Origin: Nodosilinea foveolarum
GTDB lineage: Bacteria > Cyanobacteriota > Cyanobacteriia > Phormidesmidales > Phormidesmidaceae
Direction of reading: 5' to 3'
Assembly: GCA_003242035.1 (NCBI GenBank)
Contig: QBMC01000007.1
Span: 1 to 59,723 of the forward strand
DNA: 59,723 nucleotides
Position 1 is the first letter of the stretch, and each line of letters starts with the position of its first letter. The notes beneath the pieces are model-generated. The model made no database searches and was not told the origin of the DNA. It was given only the letters and a program-made list of their open reading frames with translations. Below are positions 16,090 to 24,819 of the stretch, in pieces. The translations under genes were made by a program, and so were the position numbers.

Positions 16090-19053
16090 ATGTCATACGA
16101 TCAAACGGCTACTGCTGAAGTGCTATCTGCTCCGACTAAAACTGTCGCTAGCGTGGCACTTTCTTCGAATAAAAAAGTTGACTGGATAGAGCAGCTTCCG
16201 TCTGAGAGGTTTGCCCAGCGCCATTTGGGGCCGACGGATAAAGACGTGGAGAAAATGCTGAGCGTTCTGGGCTTTGACTCGGTGGAAGGATTGATTTCGG
16301 CCGCTGTTCCGGCTGGCATTCGGTTGAATAAAGCGCTGAATGTGGATGCTGCGCTAAGTGAAACTGAGGCGTTAAAGAAGATTGCGGCGATCGCGTCAAA
16401 AAACCAAGTTTGCCGCAGCTATATTGGCCTGGGATACCATAGCTGCATTACGCCGCCGGTCATTCAGCGCAACATTTTAGAGAATCCGGGTTGGTATACG
16501 CAGTACACGCCCTATCAGCCGGAGATTTCGCAGGGGCGGCTAGAGGCGCTGCTGAACTATCAGACGATGGTGAGCGATTTGACGGGGCTAGAGATTGCGA
16601 ATGCTTCGCTGCTAGATGAGGGGACGGCGGCGGCTGAGGCGATGAGCATGAGCTTTGGCGTTTGTAAGAATAAGGACGCGAAGCAGGCGAAGAAGTTTTG
16701 GGTGTCGGCGGCTTGCCATCCGCAGACGATTGAGGTGATAAGGACGCGATCGCAACCCCTAAATATAGAAGTAGTCATCGGTAATCATCAAGACGCCGAC
16801 GCATTTGCTCAGCAAGGGCCTTTCTTTGGCGCACTGCTGCAATATCCGGCGACCGATGGCGCAATTTTTGACTACACAGATTTTGTTGAACAAGCCCATA
16901 CAACCGGCACAATTGTGACCGTTGCCGCCGATTTACTCAGCCTGACGCTGCTGAAGGCTCCCGGCGAGTTTGGCGCAGATATTGCCGTGGGTAACACGCA
17001 GCGATTCGGCGTACCACTAGGCTACGGTGGCCCCCATGCCGCTTATTTTGCGACTAAACAGGAGTACGCTCGCAAGCTGCCGGGTCGCTTGGTGGGCCTT
17101 TCTAAGGATGCAAAAGGTGCTCCGGCGCTGCGTTTGGCGCTTCAAACTAGAGAGCAGCATATTCGCCGTGATTCGGCGACGAGTAATATTTGTACGGCGC
17201 AGGTTTTGCTGGCGATCATTGCAAGTACGTATGCGGTGTATCACGGGCCGAGTGGGGTGAAGGCGATCGCGCATCGAGTCCATAGCTTAACGACGGCGCT
17301 AGCAGATGGGTTGAAAAAGCTGGGCTATACGCTGGGTGAGGCACCTGTGTTTGATACGCTGACGGTGCAGACTGGGGGGCGGACTGAGGAGATTTTAGGG
17401 CGATCGCTAACCCGTAAGGTAAATCTACGAATAGGCGAAGAGACCATTGGGATTTCGTTGAACGAGACGACCGGCATCGAACAGCTAGAAGAACTGCTAG
17501 AGATTTTTGCAGGCGATAAACCAGCGCCCAGCGTGGCCTCTCTTCGACCCCAGCCGCTGCCTGAACGCTTCAAGCGAACGTCAGATTATTTAACTCATCC
17601 TGTGTTCAATCAGTACCACAGCGAAACTGAGTTGCTGCGCTACTTGTATAGTTTGCAGAAGAAAGATCTCTCCCTGGCAGATGCGATGATTCCACTGGGG
17701 TCTTGCACGATGAAGCTGAACGCAACGGCTGAGATGGTGCCGATTACCTGGCCTGAGTTTGGCCAAATTCATCCGTTTGCGCCGATAGAACAGACACAGG
17801 GCTATCAGATTCTGTTTAAGCAGTTGGAAGATTGGCTGGCTGAGATTACGGGCTTCGCTGGGATTTCCCTTCAGCCCAACGCGGGTTCGCAGGGAGAATA
17901 TACGGGTCTGTTGGTGATTCGGGCCTATCACGAAGCGCGAGAAGAAACTCATCGAACCATTTGTTTGATTCCTCAGTCGGCGCATGGGACAAATCCGGCT
18001 AGCGCGGTGATGGCTGGGATGAAGGTAGTGGCGGTGAAGTGCGATGAGGCAGGCAATATTGATGTTGCAGATTTGAGCGCGAAGGCCCAGAAGCATTCAG
18101 AGAATCTGGCAGCTTTAATGGTGACTTATCCTTCTACGCACGGCGTGTTTGAGGAGAGTATTAAATCGGTTTGCGAGATTGTGCATACGCACGGCGGACA
18201 GGTGTATATGGACGGGGCGAACATGAATGCTCAGGTGGGGTTGTGTAGCCCTGGCGATATTGGGGCCGATGTTTGCCATCTGAATTTGCACAAGACTTTT
18301 TGCATTCCTCACGGTGGCGGTGGGCCTGGAGTGGGGCCGATTGGCGTAGCGGCTCACTTAGTGCCATTTTTGCCTGGGCATAGCCTGATTTCTTGTAATA
18401 AAAACGAACAGGCGATTGGCGCGGTGGCTTCTGCTCCCTGGGGCAGCGCTAGCATTTTGCCAATTTCCTGGATGTACATTCAGATGATGGGGGCGAAGGG
18501 GCTAAAGCAGGCGAGCGAACTTTCTATTTTGAGCGCGAACTATATTGCGAAGCGGTTGGAAGGCCATTACGACATTCTTTATAAGGGTGAGAATGGGCTG
18601 GTTGCGCATGAGTGCATTGTTGATTTGCGCGAGTTTAAGAAGACGGCGCAGGTGAATGTAGACGACGTGGCAAAGCGGCTAATTGACTATGGATTTCATC
18701 CGCCGACGATGTCTTGGCCGGTGGCTGGCACGATTATGGTGGAGCCAACCGAGAGTGAGGCGCTGCCAGAACTAGATCGTTTTTGCGAGGCGATGATTGC
18801 AATTCGTCAGGAGATTCAACAGATTGAGTCTGAAAAAATTACGGTGGAAGAGAGTCCTTTGCACTATGCGCCCCATACGGCGGCTGACTTAGTGGGTGAG
18901 TGGAGTCGGGCTTATTCGAGAGAGGCTGCGGTGTTCCCGACGCAGTGGACGCGCGATCGCAAATTCTGGCCTTCAGTAAACAGAATTGATCAGGCATATG
19001 GCGATCGCAATCTCATTTGCACCTGTCCTTCCATGGACGAATTCGACGAATAA
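16090..19053 (+). CDS. gcvP: Glycine dehydrogenase (decarboxylating), P protein
   Basis: 987 aa, a full-length single-chain P protein. It decarboxylates glycine and passes the aminomethyl group to lipoylated GcvH. The PLP lysine is K735 in [17 protein letters not shown]. Both homologous halves are present: the N-terminal one with [17 protein letters not shown] and [20 protein letters not shown], the C-terminal one with [13 protein letters not shown]. The N-terminus has a ~30-residue variable extension before the fold. Together with gcvT and gcvH this gives all specific subunits; the L protein is elsewhere. Confidence 0.97.
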   Translation: MSYDQTATAEVLSAPTKTVASVALSSNKKVDWIEQLPSERFAQRHLGPTDKDVEKMLSVLGFDSVEGLISAAVPAGIRLNKALNVDAALSETEALKKIAAIASKNQVCRSYIGLGYHSCITPPVIQRNILENPGWYTQYTPYQPEISQGRLEALLNYQTMVSDLTGLEIANASLLDEGTAAAEAMSMSFGVCKNKDAKQAKKFWVSAACHPQTIEVIRTRSQPLNIEVVIGNHQDADAFAQQGPFFGALLQYPATDGAIFDYTDFVEQAHTTGTIVTVAADLLSLTLLKAPGEFGADIAVGNTQRFGVPLGYGGPHAAYFATKQEYARKLPGRLVGLSKDAKGAPALRLALQTREQHIRRDSATSNICTAQVLLAIIASTYAVYHGPSGVKAIAHRVHSLTTALADGLKKLGYTLGEAPVFDTLTVQTGGRTEEILGRSLTRKVNLRIGEETIGISLNETTGIEQLEELLEIFAGDKPAPSVASLRPQPLPERFKRTSDYLTHPVFNQYHSETELLRYLYSLQKKDLSLADAMIPLGSCTMKLNATAEMVPITWPEFGQIHPFAPIEQTQGYQILFKQLEDWLAEITGFAGISLQPNAGSQGEYTGLLVIRAYHEAREETHRTICLIPQSAHGTNPASAVMAGMKVVAVKCDEAGNIDVADLSAKAQKHSENLAALMVTYPSTHGVFEESIKSVCEIVHTHGGQVYMDGANMNAQVGLCSPGDIGADVCHLNLHKTFCIPHGGGGPGVGPIGVAAHLVPFLPGHSLISCNKNEQAIGAVASAPWGSASILPISWMYIQMMGAKGLKQASELSILSANYIAKRLEGHYDILYKGENGLVAHECIVDLREFKKTAQVNVDDVAKRLIDYGFHPPTMSWPVAGTIMVEPTESEALPELDRFCEAMIAIRQEIQQIESEKITVEESPLHYAPHTAADLVGEWSRAYSREAAVFPTQWTRDRKFWPSVNRIDQAYGDRNLICTCPSMDEFDE

Positions 19054-19061
19054 TTGCGAGG

Positions 19062-19107
19062 AAAAGACGCCTTCGGTAGCTTAGCTAAACCCAAGGGCGG
19101 CTTTTTC
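19062..19107 (+). terminator. Terminator after gcvP
   Basis: AAAAGACGCC (19062-19071) pairs with GGCGGCTTTT (19096-19105) with one internal mismatch, followed by TC. It has the shape of an A-tract/stem/T-tract terminator with a large loop. Confidence 0.65.
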
Positions 19108-19159
19108 TTGCTAAAGTCATACCTGATCGACGTTCTCCACAAGCTCACAGCACATTCCT

Positions 19160-21535
19160 ATGACACCACCCGCTCAGGACACTTGGCAAACTCCCCCTGA
19201 GCCAATAGCCTCTATGCTGGAAGTCGAACAGCTTCCGGCTATAGGCTTTTCTCCAGATAATGAGTGGATTGTGGAATGCGGGCAAACGGAGCTGCCGCCG
19301 CTTTACGAACTGAGTGCGCCGCAGGTCGCGATCGCGGGTTTTCAGGTAAATCCTCGCGTTTGGGAACCGGCAAAGGCGGGCTACTTCATTAGTTTGGCGA
19401 TTCGGCGGCGCGATGAGACTACGGCGCGGCAGGTGTTGCTGCCTGAAAATCCGCGTATTCGAAATTTGAGCTGGTCGAGAGACAGTCGGTACATTAGCTT
19501 TACGCAGACGACGACCGATGTAGATGATGAGCGGAAGAATGGGGTGAGCCTTTGGGTGCTGGAGATGGAGACGGGGGAGGTGCGATCGCTCACTGGCCCC
19601 ATTCTCAACAGCACGTTTGGGAGTCCTAACCGCTGGTTGCCAGATAATACGCTGCTTTGTAAGGTGCGAACTGACGACGGCCCGCCGCCAGAGGCTCCCA
19701 TTCTGCCGATTGGCCCAATTATCGAGGAAAACTTAGGTCGAGTAGCCCCGGCCCAAACTTACACCAATCTTTTAGAAAGTCGCCACGATGAGGTGCTGCT
19801 GGAGTATTATCTCACCTCTAAAATTGTGCGCATTTCGCTAGATGGCGCACAAACTCCAGTGCTCGGGCCAGATTTGTTCAAAACGATTGCGCCCTCTCCA
19901 GACGGCCAGTGGCTGAAAATTACGATTGCGCACCGTCCGTTTTCCTATCAGGTGCCGATTTCTCGCTTTCCGGTTCGCGTTGAAGTCTTCGACGTATCGG
20001 GTAAACCTGCCTACACCGTGACTGATTTACCGCTAGCAGAAGAGATTCCGATTAACTTCGACTCTGTGCGAGAGGGCATTAGAAACACGGGATGGCGGGC
20101 AGATAAGCCTGCGACTCTTTATATGGTGGAAGCTCTAGACGGTGGCGATGCGGACAAGGAGAGTGACTATAGAGATCACGTCTTTACGTTGGACGCGCCT
20201 TTTACGAGCGAGCCAACAACGCTGTGGAAAACAACGCTGCGCTTTAATACGATTTTGTGGGGCAATGGCGATACGGCTATGGCCTATGAAGCAATGTACA
20301 ACACCCGGACTTTGAGGGTTTGGCAAATTGCGCCGGATTATTTAGAGCGCGAGCCAAAGCTGCTCGAAGAACGCAATTTTCAAGATGCCTACAGCAATCC
20401 GGGCAATCCGGTGAGCACGCCGGGTGAGTACGGTTGGCGGACGCTGTTGCTTTCGGAAGCGGGCGATGTGTATTTGGATGGGCGGGGAGCCTCGGCTGAA
20501 GGGGTACGGCCGTTTTTGGACAGGTTCAATTTGGCGACGGGAGAAAAAGAGAGACTGTGGCGATCGCCCCCCAATATCTTCTCTAGAGTGGACGAAGTCT
20601 TAGATACGAATGCAACTGAGCTGATTATCACCAAAGAGAGCAAAACAGAACCCGAGAACTACTACTTGTACAATCGGCTGCAAAAGACCGAAAAACCGCT
20701 AAGCCACTTTACCGATCCGCTGCCTTGGTATAGCAACCTTCACAAAGAGATTGTCCGCTATACTCGCGCCGATGGCTTAGAACTTTCTGGAACGCTCTAC
20801 TTGCCGCCGGGTCACGACTTAGAAAAGGACGGGCCTTTGCCGACGCTGCTGTGGGTCTATCCAGAAGAGCACAAGAGCCGGGAGACGGCTAGCCAGGTCA
20901 CTCGGGCCGAAAACACCTTTGCTAGGCCCAGTCAGACTTCTGTGATGTTTATGCTGACTCAGGGCTATGCTTTGCTCTCTGGCCCAAGTATGCCGATTAT
21001 CGGTGTGGGCGAGACAGAGCCGAATGATACTTATTTGGAACAGCTTTTAGATAGTGCGACGGCGGCGGTGGATTATTTAGTGGAAAGAGGGGTGAGCGAT
21101 CGCGATCAAATTGCCATTGGTGGACATTCCTACGGCGCATTTACCACGGCAAACTTGCTGGCCCACAGTCATCTCTTTTGTGCAGGCATTGCCCGCAGCG
21201 GCGCATATAATCGTAGCCTAACGCCGTTTGGCTTTCAGGGCGAACAGCGCAACTTCTGGGACGCCACCGACGCCTACATGAAAATGTCTCCCTTTGTATA
21301 TGCAAACAAAATTAGCCAGCCGCTGCTGCTGATTCATGGCGCAGCCGATAACAATACCGGGACTTATCCTATCCAATCAGATCGTTTGTACGAGGCGATG
21401 AAAGGACTAGGCGGCACCGTGCGATACGTAAGTTTGCCTTACGAGGAACATGGCTATCGTTCGAGGGAGGCGGTTAATCATGTGCTGTGGGAAATGGTGC
21501 GGTGGTTGGATACTTACGTTAAAGGTAGTTCTTGA
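19160..21535 (+). CDS. S9 family peptidase, glutamyl endopeptidase (CGEP)-like
   Basis: 791 aa. An N-terminal beta-propeller-like region (about residues 30-520) precedes an alpha/beta hydrolase domain. The catalytic Ser is S657 in GGHSYGAF, Asp is probably D730 in HGAADNNTG and His H764 in EEHGY. This layout matches prolyl-oligopeptidase-clan glutamyl endopeptidases, of which chloroplast CGEP is the studied plant member. There is no signal peptide, so it is probably cytosolic peptide turnover. Substrate preference is by family only. Confidence 0.88.
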   Translation: MTPPAQDTWQTPPEPIASMLEVEQLPAIGFSPDNEWIVECGQTELPPLYELSAPQVAIAGFQVNPRVWEPAKAGYFISLAIRRRDETTARQVLLPENPRIRNLSWSRDSRYISFTQTTTDVDDERKNGVSLWVLEMETGEVRSLTGPILNSTFGSPNRWLPDNTLLCKVRTDDGPPPEAPILPIGPIIEENLGRVAPAQTYTNLLESRHDEVLLEYYLTSKIVRISLDGAQTPVLGPDLFKTIAPSPDGQWLKITIAHRPFSYQVPISRFPVRVEVFDVSGKPAYTVTDLPLAEEIPINFDSVREGIRNTGWRADKPATLYMVEALDGGDADKESDYRDHVFTLDAPFTSEPTTLWKTTLRFNTILWGNGDTAMAYEAMYNTRTLRVWQIAPDYLEREPKLLEERNFQDAYSNPGNPVSTPGEYGWRTLLLSEAGDVYLDGRGASAEGVRPFLDRFNLATGEKERLWRSPPNIFSRVDEVLDTNATELIITKESKTEPENYYLYNRLQKTEKPLSHFTDPLPWYSNLHKEIVRYTRADGLELSGTLYLPPGHDLEKDGPLPTLLWVYPEEHKSRETASQVTRAENTFARPSQTSVMFMLTQGYALLSGPSMPIIGVGETEPNDTYLEQLLDSATAAVDYLVERGVSDRDQIAIGGHSYGAFTTANLLAHSHLFCAGIARSGAYNRSLTPFGFQGEQRNFWDATDAYMKMSPFVYANKISQPLLLIHGAADNNTGTYPIQSDRLYEAMKGLGGTVRYVSLPYEEHGYRSREAVNHVLWEMVRWLDTYVKGSS

Positions 21536-21596
21536 CGTTTTCTGTGGGGCTTATGTTTCACACTTATCTATAAATCTGACACGGGAGTGAACTATC

Positions 21597-22088
21597 TTGC
21601 AGAAAAAGTATAATAGTTGGCAATCGCCTAAAATCTTACTGCCAGCTTTATCAGTGTCGATAGCTGTGGTTATTCAATGTCTTTATATATACACGGCAAC
21701 TAAGCGAGAATTTACTAGTCTGGAGAACGCTTTAATTCAATCATTTTCACTGGTTGCAGGTTTGGGCGGCTCTTATGTGTTTGGGAAGCATTCGGCAAAA
21801 GATGCTGCTATGGATATGATGCGACCTCATGCTCGTTCAGCATTCCGGCGCTCTCTGGCGCTGTATTCCAGTCTATCTCGTGTAGCTGTGGAAATAGAGA
21901 AAGCGAGAAATCCTGAAGAGTTTCAAAGCGATGAGATAACTTTGGCAAAGCTCGAAGCCATTGTTATTGAGCAGATATCAACAGCAGGTGATGCACTAGA
22001 TGATTGGTCTGATCTTGTCCCAGAAGAGATAGAAGAGGTAAGAAATCAATTAGCTGCTAGAGGAAATGGAGAATCTATCAATGCATGA
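21597..22088 (+). CDS. Hypothetical protein with N-terminal membrane helices, TTG start
   Basis: 163 aa, not recognised. The likely start is TTG at 21597, because no ATG precedes the first hydrophobic segment. Two hydrophobic stretches (ILLPALSVSIAVVIQCLYIY and ALIQSFSLVAGLGGSYVFG) bracket a short charged loop. The rest is helical and charged, including RRSLALYSSLSRVAVEIEKA and WSDLVPEEIEEVRNQLA. It overlaps the next gene by 23 bp (8 bp if that starts at 22081), so the two form a unit. The DNA is more AT-rich and has fewer HIP1 sites than neighbours, hinting at acquisition. Confidence 0.65.
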   Translation: MQKKYNSWQSPKILLPALSVSIAVVIQCLYIYTATKREFTSLENALIQSFSLVAGLGGSYVFGKHSAKDAAMDMMRPHARSAFRRSLALYSSLSRVAVEIEKARNPEEFQSDEITLAKLEAIVIEQISTAGDALDDWSDLVPEEIEEVRNQLAARGNGESINA

Positions 22089-22530
22089 GCTTATAAAAGC
22101 AAAAGTAGCAAAAATACTCAGTTCTAGAGAGATTGTGATAACTGCTGGATCAAACCAGGGTGTATGCATAGGTATGCATTTTGATGTATTAGATCCAAAG
22201 GGCGAGGACATTACTGATCCCGACTCTGGAGAAATCCTTGGATCTATTCAAAGACCAAAGGTTCGTCTTAAGATTACACAAGTTCAAGAAGCGATTGCAG
22301 TAGCATCTACATATAAGAAAACGAAGATTAACATTGGGGGAACCGCTAGTTCCGCTTTTTCTACAGATTTTTCAGCTAGCTTAACTCGATCGTTAATGCC
22401 TCCAAAGTTCATAACTAAGTATGAAACCCTAAAAACGAATCAAGACACCTGGGATGACCTTGCAGAAGAAGAAAGTTTTGTGAAGACTGGAGACCCAGTT
22501 ATACAAGTAGCGAAAGAAGCTGTTGAGTAG
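22066..22530 (+). CDS. Hypothetical protein, beta-rich, unknown
   Basis: 154 aa from 22066, or 149 aa from the ATG at 22081. No signal peptide. Residues ~10-85 read as a small beta-barrel-like domain (KVAKILSSREIVITAGSNQG, FDVLDP, then VRLKITQVQEAIAVASTY), reminiscent of the FlgT C-terminal type of fold, but that is only a resemblance. The C-terminal part is polar. Probably co-translated with the membrane protein upstream, suggesting a two-component module of unknown purpose. Confidence 0.6.
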   Translation: MENLSMHELIKAKVAKILSSREIVITAGSNQGVCIGMHFDVLDPKGEDITDPDSGEILGSIQRPKVRLKITQVQEAIAVASTYKKTKINIGGTASSAFSTDFSASLTRSLMPPKFITKYETLKTNQDTWDDLAEEESFVKTGDPVIQVAKEAVE

Positions 22531-22854
22531 CAAAGCAGTTTTTGAGTAGAGGTGTTGCGATATAAGGAAAATAATGGCTGAAACCGTTGATATTAAAAGC
22601 ATCTAGCGCTTTCCTTTGAAAAATGGCTGAATGCGCTGATACATAAAGCTCTCGGCGGTTTTTTCTGCTTATTACGCAACAGGTCTAGTAAACCTTATTT
22701 TCATAGTAGTAGGTGCCGACCTAGTGATCTCTTCGTCTTAAATAGTCAGCATCGTTTAGGGCGAACTGCTTGTAGTGAGCGATGACGCAGGACTTGCATA
22801 AAAGTGATCGCGCAACCTGATAGCTCAGTATCACCAATGTAGATAAAGGAAATA
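22531..22854. other. Intergenic, no gene found
   Basis: 324 bp. AAAATGGCTGA occurs twice (near 22571 and 22619), but neither opens a frame of useful length. No hairpin terminator of quality is seen. It presumably carries the promoter of the secreted protein gene at 22855. Confidence 0.4.
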
Positions 22855-23451
22855 ATGCTGATGACTGTTCAATCTCGATCTAAACGTTTTTTGCTGTTTG
22901 CACTTATTCTGCTGGGGGGCTTGGCTGCGACTGCAAAATTGCCTGTGATCGCCCAAACTCAACCTGGTTCTCTGCGCTTAGTCGATATGGTTCGATTCTA
23001 TAGCGGGTTGCCGCATCAGGCGCGATCGCTCCAACTCCTACAGCAGCAAATCGACAACCGTGATCCTCAGCTACTTCAGGCGGATTCGATTGCGGCGAAT
23101 GTTTGGCGCAATTCAACCACATTGGTTGGACATACCGATATCTTCAATCAAATCTCAGCTAAGAATCGGACTGGCCCCGATCCGCTGACATTAGCGACTA
23201 ATGCTGCAAATGTTCGAGTGGGCGGGCCAGTTGATATTGAAGTGTTGCCAAGTCCGGGCGTGGAGTCACCTAGTCAGGTGATGGTGACTATCACGCAAGG
23301 TGGGATATTGGATGATTCTGTTGCTGGGGTGCGTAATCGCTTTGATATTCAACAACAAAACGGACAGTGGACAATTCAGCGAGCTGGTCGTCAAGTTCGT
23401 TGTCAGGCAGGGCGCGGTCATCAAGACTTTTCGGCTGAGATCTGTTCATAG
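22855..23451 (+). CDS. Hypothetical secreted protein
   Basis: 198 aa. A signal peptide ([25 protein letters not shown], cleavage probably after Ala-Gln near residue 34) precedes about 160 residues without a known motif. The C-terminal half is beta-rich ([40 protein letters not shown]) and has two Cys near the end that could form a disulfide outside the cytoplasm. ATGs at 22855 and 22861 are both possible. Its last 6 bp overlap the pyrD stop on the opposite strand. Confidence 0.65.
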   Translation: MLMTVQSRSKRFLLFALILLGGLAATAKLPVIAQTQPGSLRLVDMVRFYSGLPHQARSLQLLQQQIDNRDPQLLQADSIAANVWRNSTTLVGHTDIFNQISAKNRTGPDPLTLATNAANVRVGGPVDIEVLPSPGVESPSQVMVTITQGGILDDSVAGVRNRFDIQQQNGQWTIQRAGRQVRCQAGRGHQDFSAEICS

Positions 23452-24603
23452 ACGGTGTGCTGTGCCTACGGCTGCTGAAATATTTTCAAAGCCGTGGTCT
23501 TCTAGCTTGATCAATAGACCGCTGAGAATAGTTTTGACCATCGTTGGCCCCTCGTAAACCCATCCTGTATAGGTTTGTAGGAGTGATGCGCCTGCTGTGA
23601 TTTTGGCCCAGGCATCGTCAGCATTGAAGATACCGCCGACGCCGATGATCGGTAGCGTTCCTTGGGTGTGTTCGTAAATTAGCTTGATGACTTCGGTTGA
23701 GCGATCGCCCACAGGTACACCACTAATACCCCCGGCTTCTTCGGTTACGCTCAGTCCGGTTTCAATGATCGTTTTTGTTTTCAGTCGGGTTCGATCAACA
23801 GTTGTGTTGGTGGCGATGATGCCCGCCAGATTACACTGCTGGGCAAGTTCGACAATTTCGTAGATATCTTCGGTGGCTAAGTCGGGAGAGATCTTTACGA
23901 ATAGCGGTTTGTTCTCGGTGTTGGCGGTTTGTAGGGTTTCTAGAATGGGCGCGAGCTGTTCTTTGGCCTGGAGCGATCGCAACCCCGGCGTATTTGGCGA
24001 AGACACATTCACCACAAAATAACTACCCTGCGTTTTCAACAGCTCAAAGCTCTGGAGATAATCTGAGGCGGCTTCTGCTAAAGGCGTTATTTTTGACTTG
24101 CCTAAATTAATGCCAATCGGCACTGGATAGTTACCCTCGGGCCACAGTCGATGCAGCTTGTCGGAAAGGGCAGCGGCTCCAGCGTTGTTGAAGCCCATAC
24201 GGTTGAGTGCGGCTTGATCGCCCACTAAACGAAACATTCGCGGTTTGGGATTACCCGGCTGAGCGTGGTAAGTGACGGTGCCCAGTTCTGCAAAGCCAAA
24301 GCCGAGTAGGGGCCACGCGCGGGCGGCGGCTCCATCTTTGTCGAATCCGGCGGCAAGGCCAAAAGGATTTTCAAACTGAAGGTTCCAGAGTGATTGGGTA
24401 AGGCGGGGCGATCGCGCTTCAAAGCTGCCGGTCATCGCGGCTTGGGCGGCTAGTCGAGTCGGCTGATGTACCCTTGCGCCGGTGGCAGGATCGTCCGCTA
24501 ACCAGGCTAGGAAGTCGATGGTTTGCCGGTGCACTGTTTCTGGGTCGGCCTTGAAGACGCTAAACAAGAGCGGACGTAAGCCAAACCGATAGAGCTGCTG
24601 CAA
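23446..24603 (-). CDS. pyrD: Dihydroorotate dehydrogenase (quinone), class 2
   Basis: 385 aa. The N-terminal helix pair ([20 protein letters not shown]) is typical of membrane-associated class 2 enzymes. The FMN barrel follows: [34 protein letters not shown] and the active-site segment [34 protein letters not shown] is the phosphate-binding end. It oxidises dihydroorotate to orotate in pyrimidine synthesis, passing electrons to the quinone pool. Its 3' end overlaps the convergent secreted-protein gene by 6 bp. Confidence 0.95.
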   Translation of the reverse strand: MQQLYRFGLRPLLFSVFKADPETVHRQTIDFLAWLADDPATGARVHQPTRLAAQAAMTGSFEARSPRLTQSLWNLQFENPFGLAAGFDKDGAAARAWPLLGFGFAELGTVTYHAQPGNPKPRMFRLVGDQAALNRMGFNNAGAAALSDKLHRLWPEGNYPVPIGINLGKSKITPLAEAASDYLQSFELLKTQGSYFVVNVSSPNTPGLRSLQAKEQLAPILETLQTANTENKPLFVKISPDLATEDIYEIVELAQQCNLAGIIATNTTVDRTRLKTKTIIETGLSVTEEAGGISGVPVGDRSTEVIKLIYEHTQGTLPIIGVGGIFNADDAWAKITAGASLLQTYTGWVYEGPTMVKTILSGLLIKLEDHGFENISAAVGTAHRL

Positions 24604-24819
24604 GAAACCTTTCCCTTCAATAAAAAGACATTAGATGGCTATGGTTGCCAGTTCTTTAACTAACTCGGGGCGATCGCCGTTGAGTCAAGTAGCCGTAAAG
24701 GGCATTCTACGGACATCAAGAATCTATAAATATTCTATCGGCACGGGTGCTTTTACCGACCGCCTCATCTACAGCCGTTCACCGTTCACCTCGATCTCAG
24801 CTCAGAGCGTCTTTTTCTT

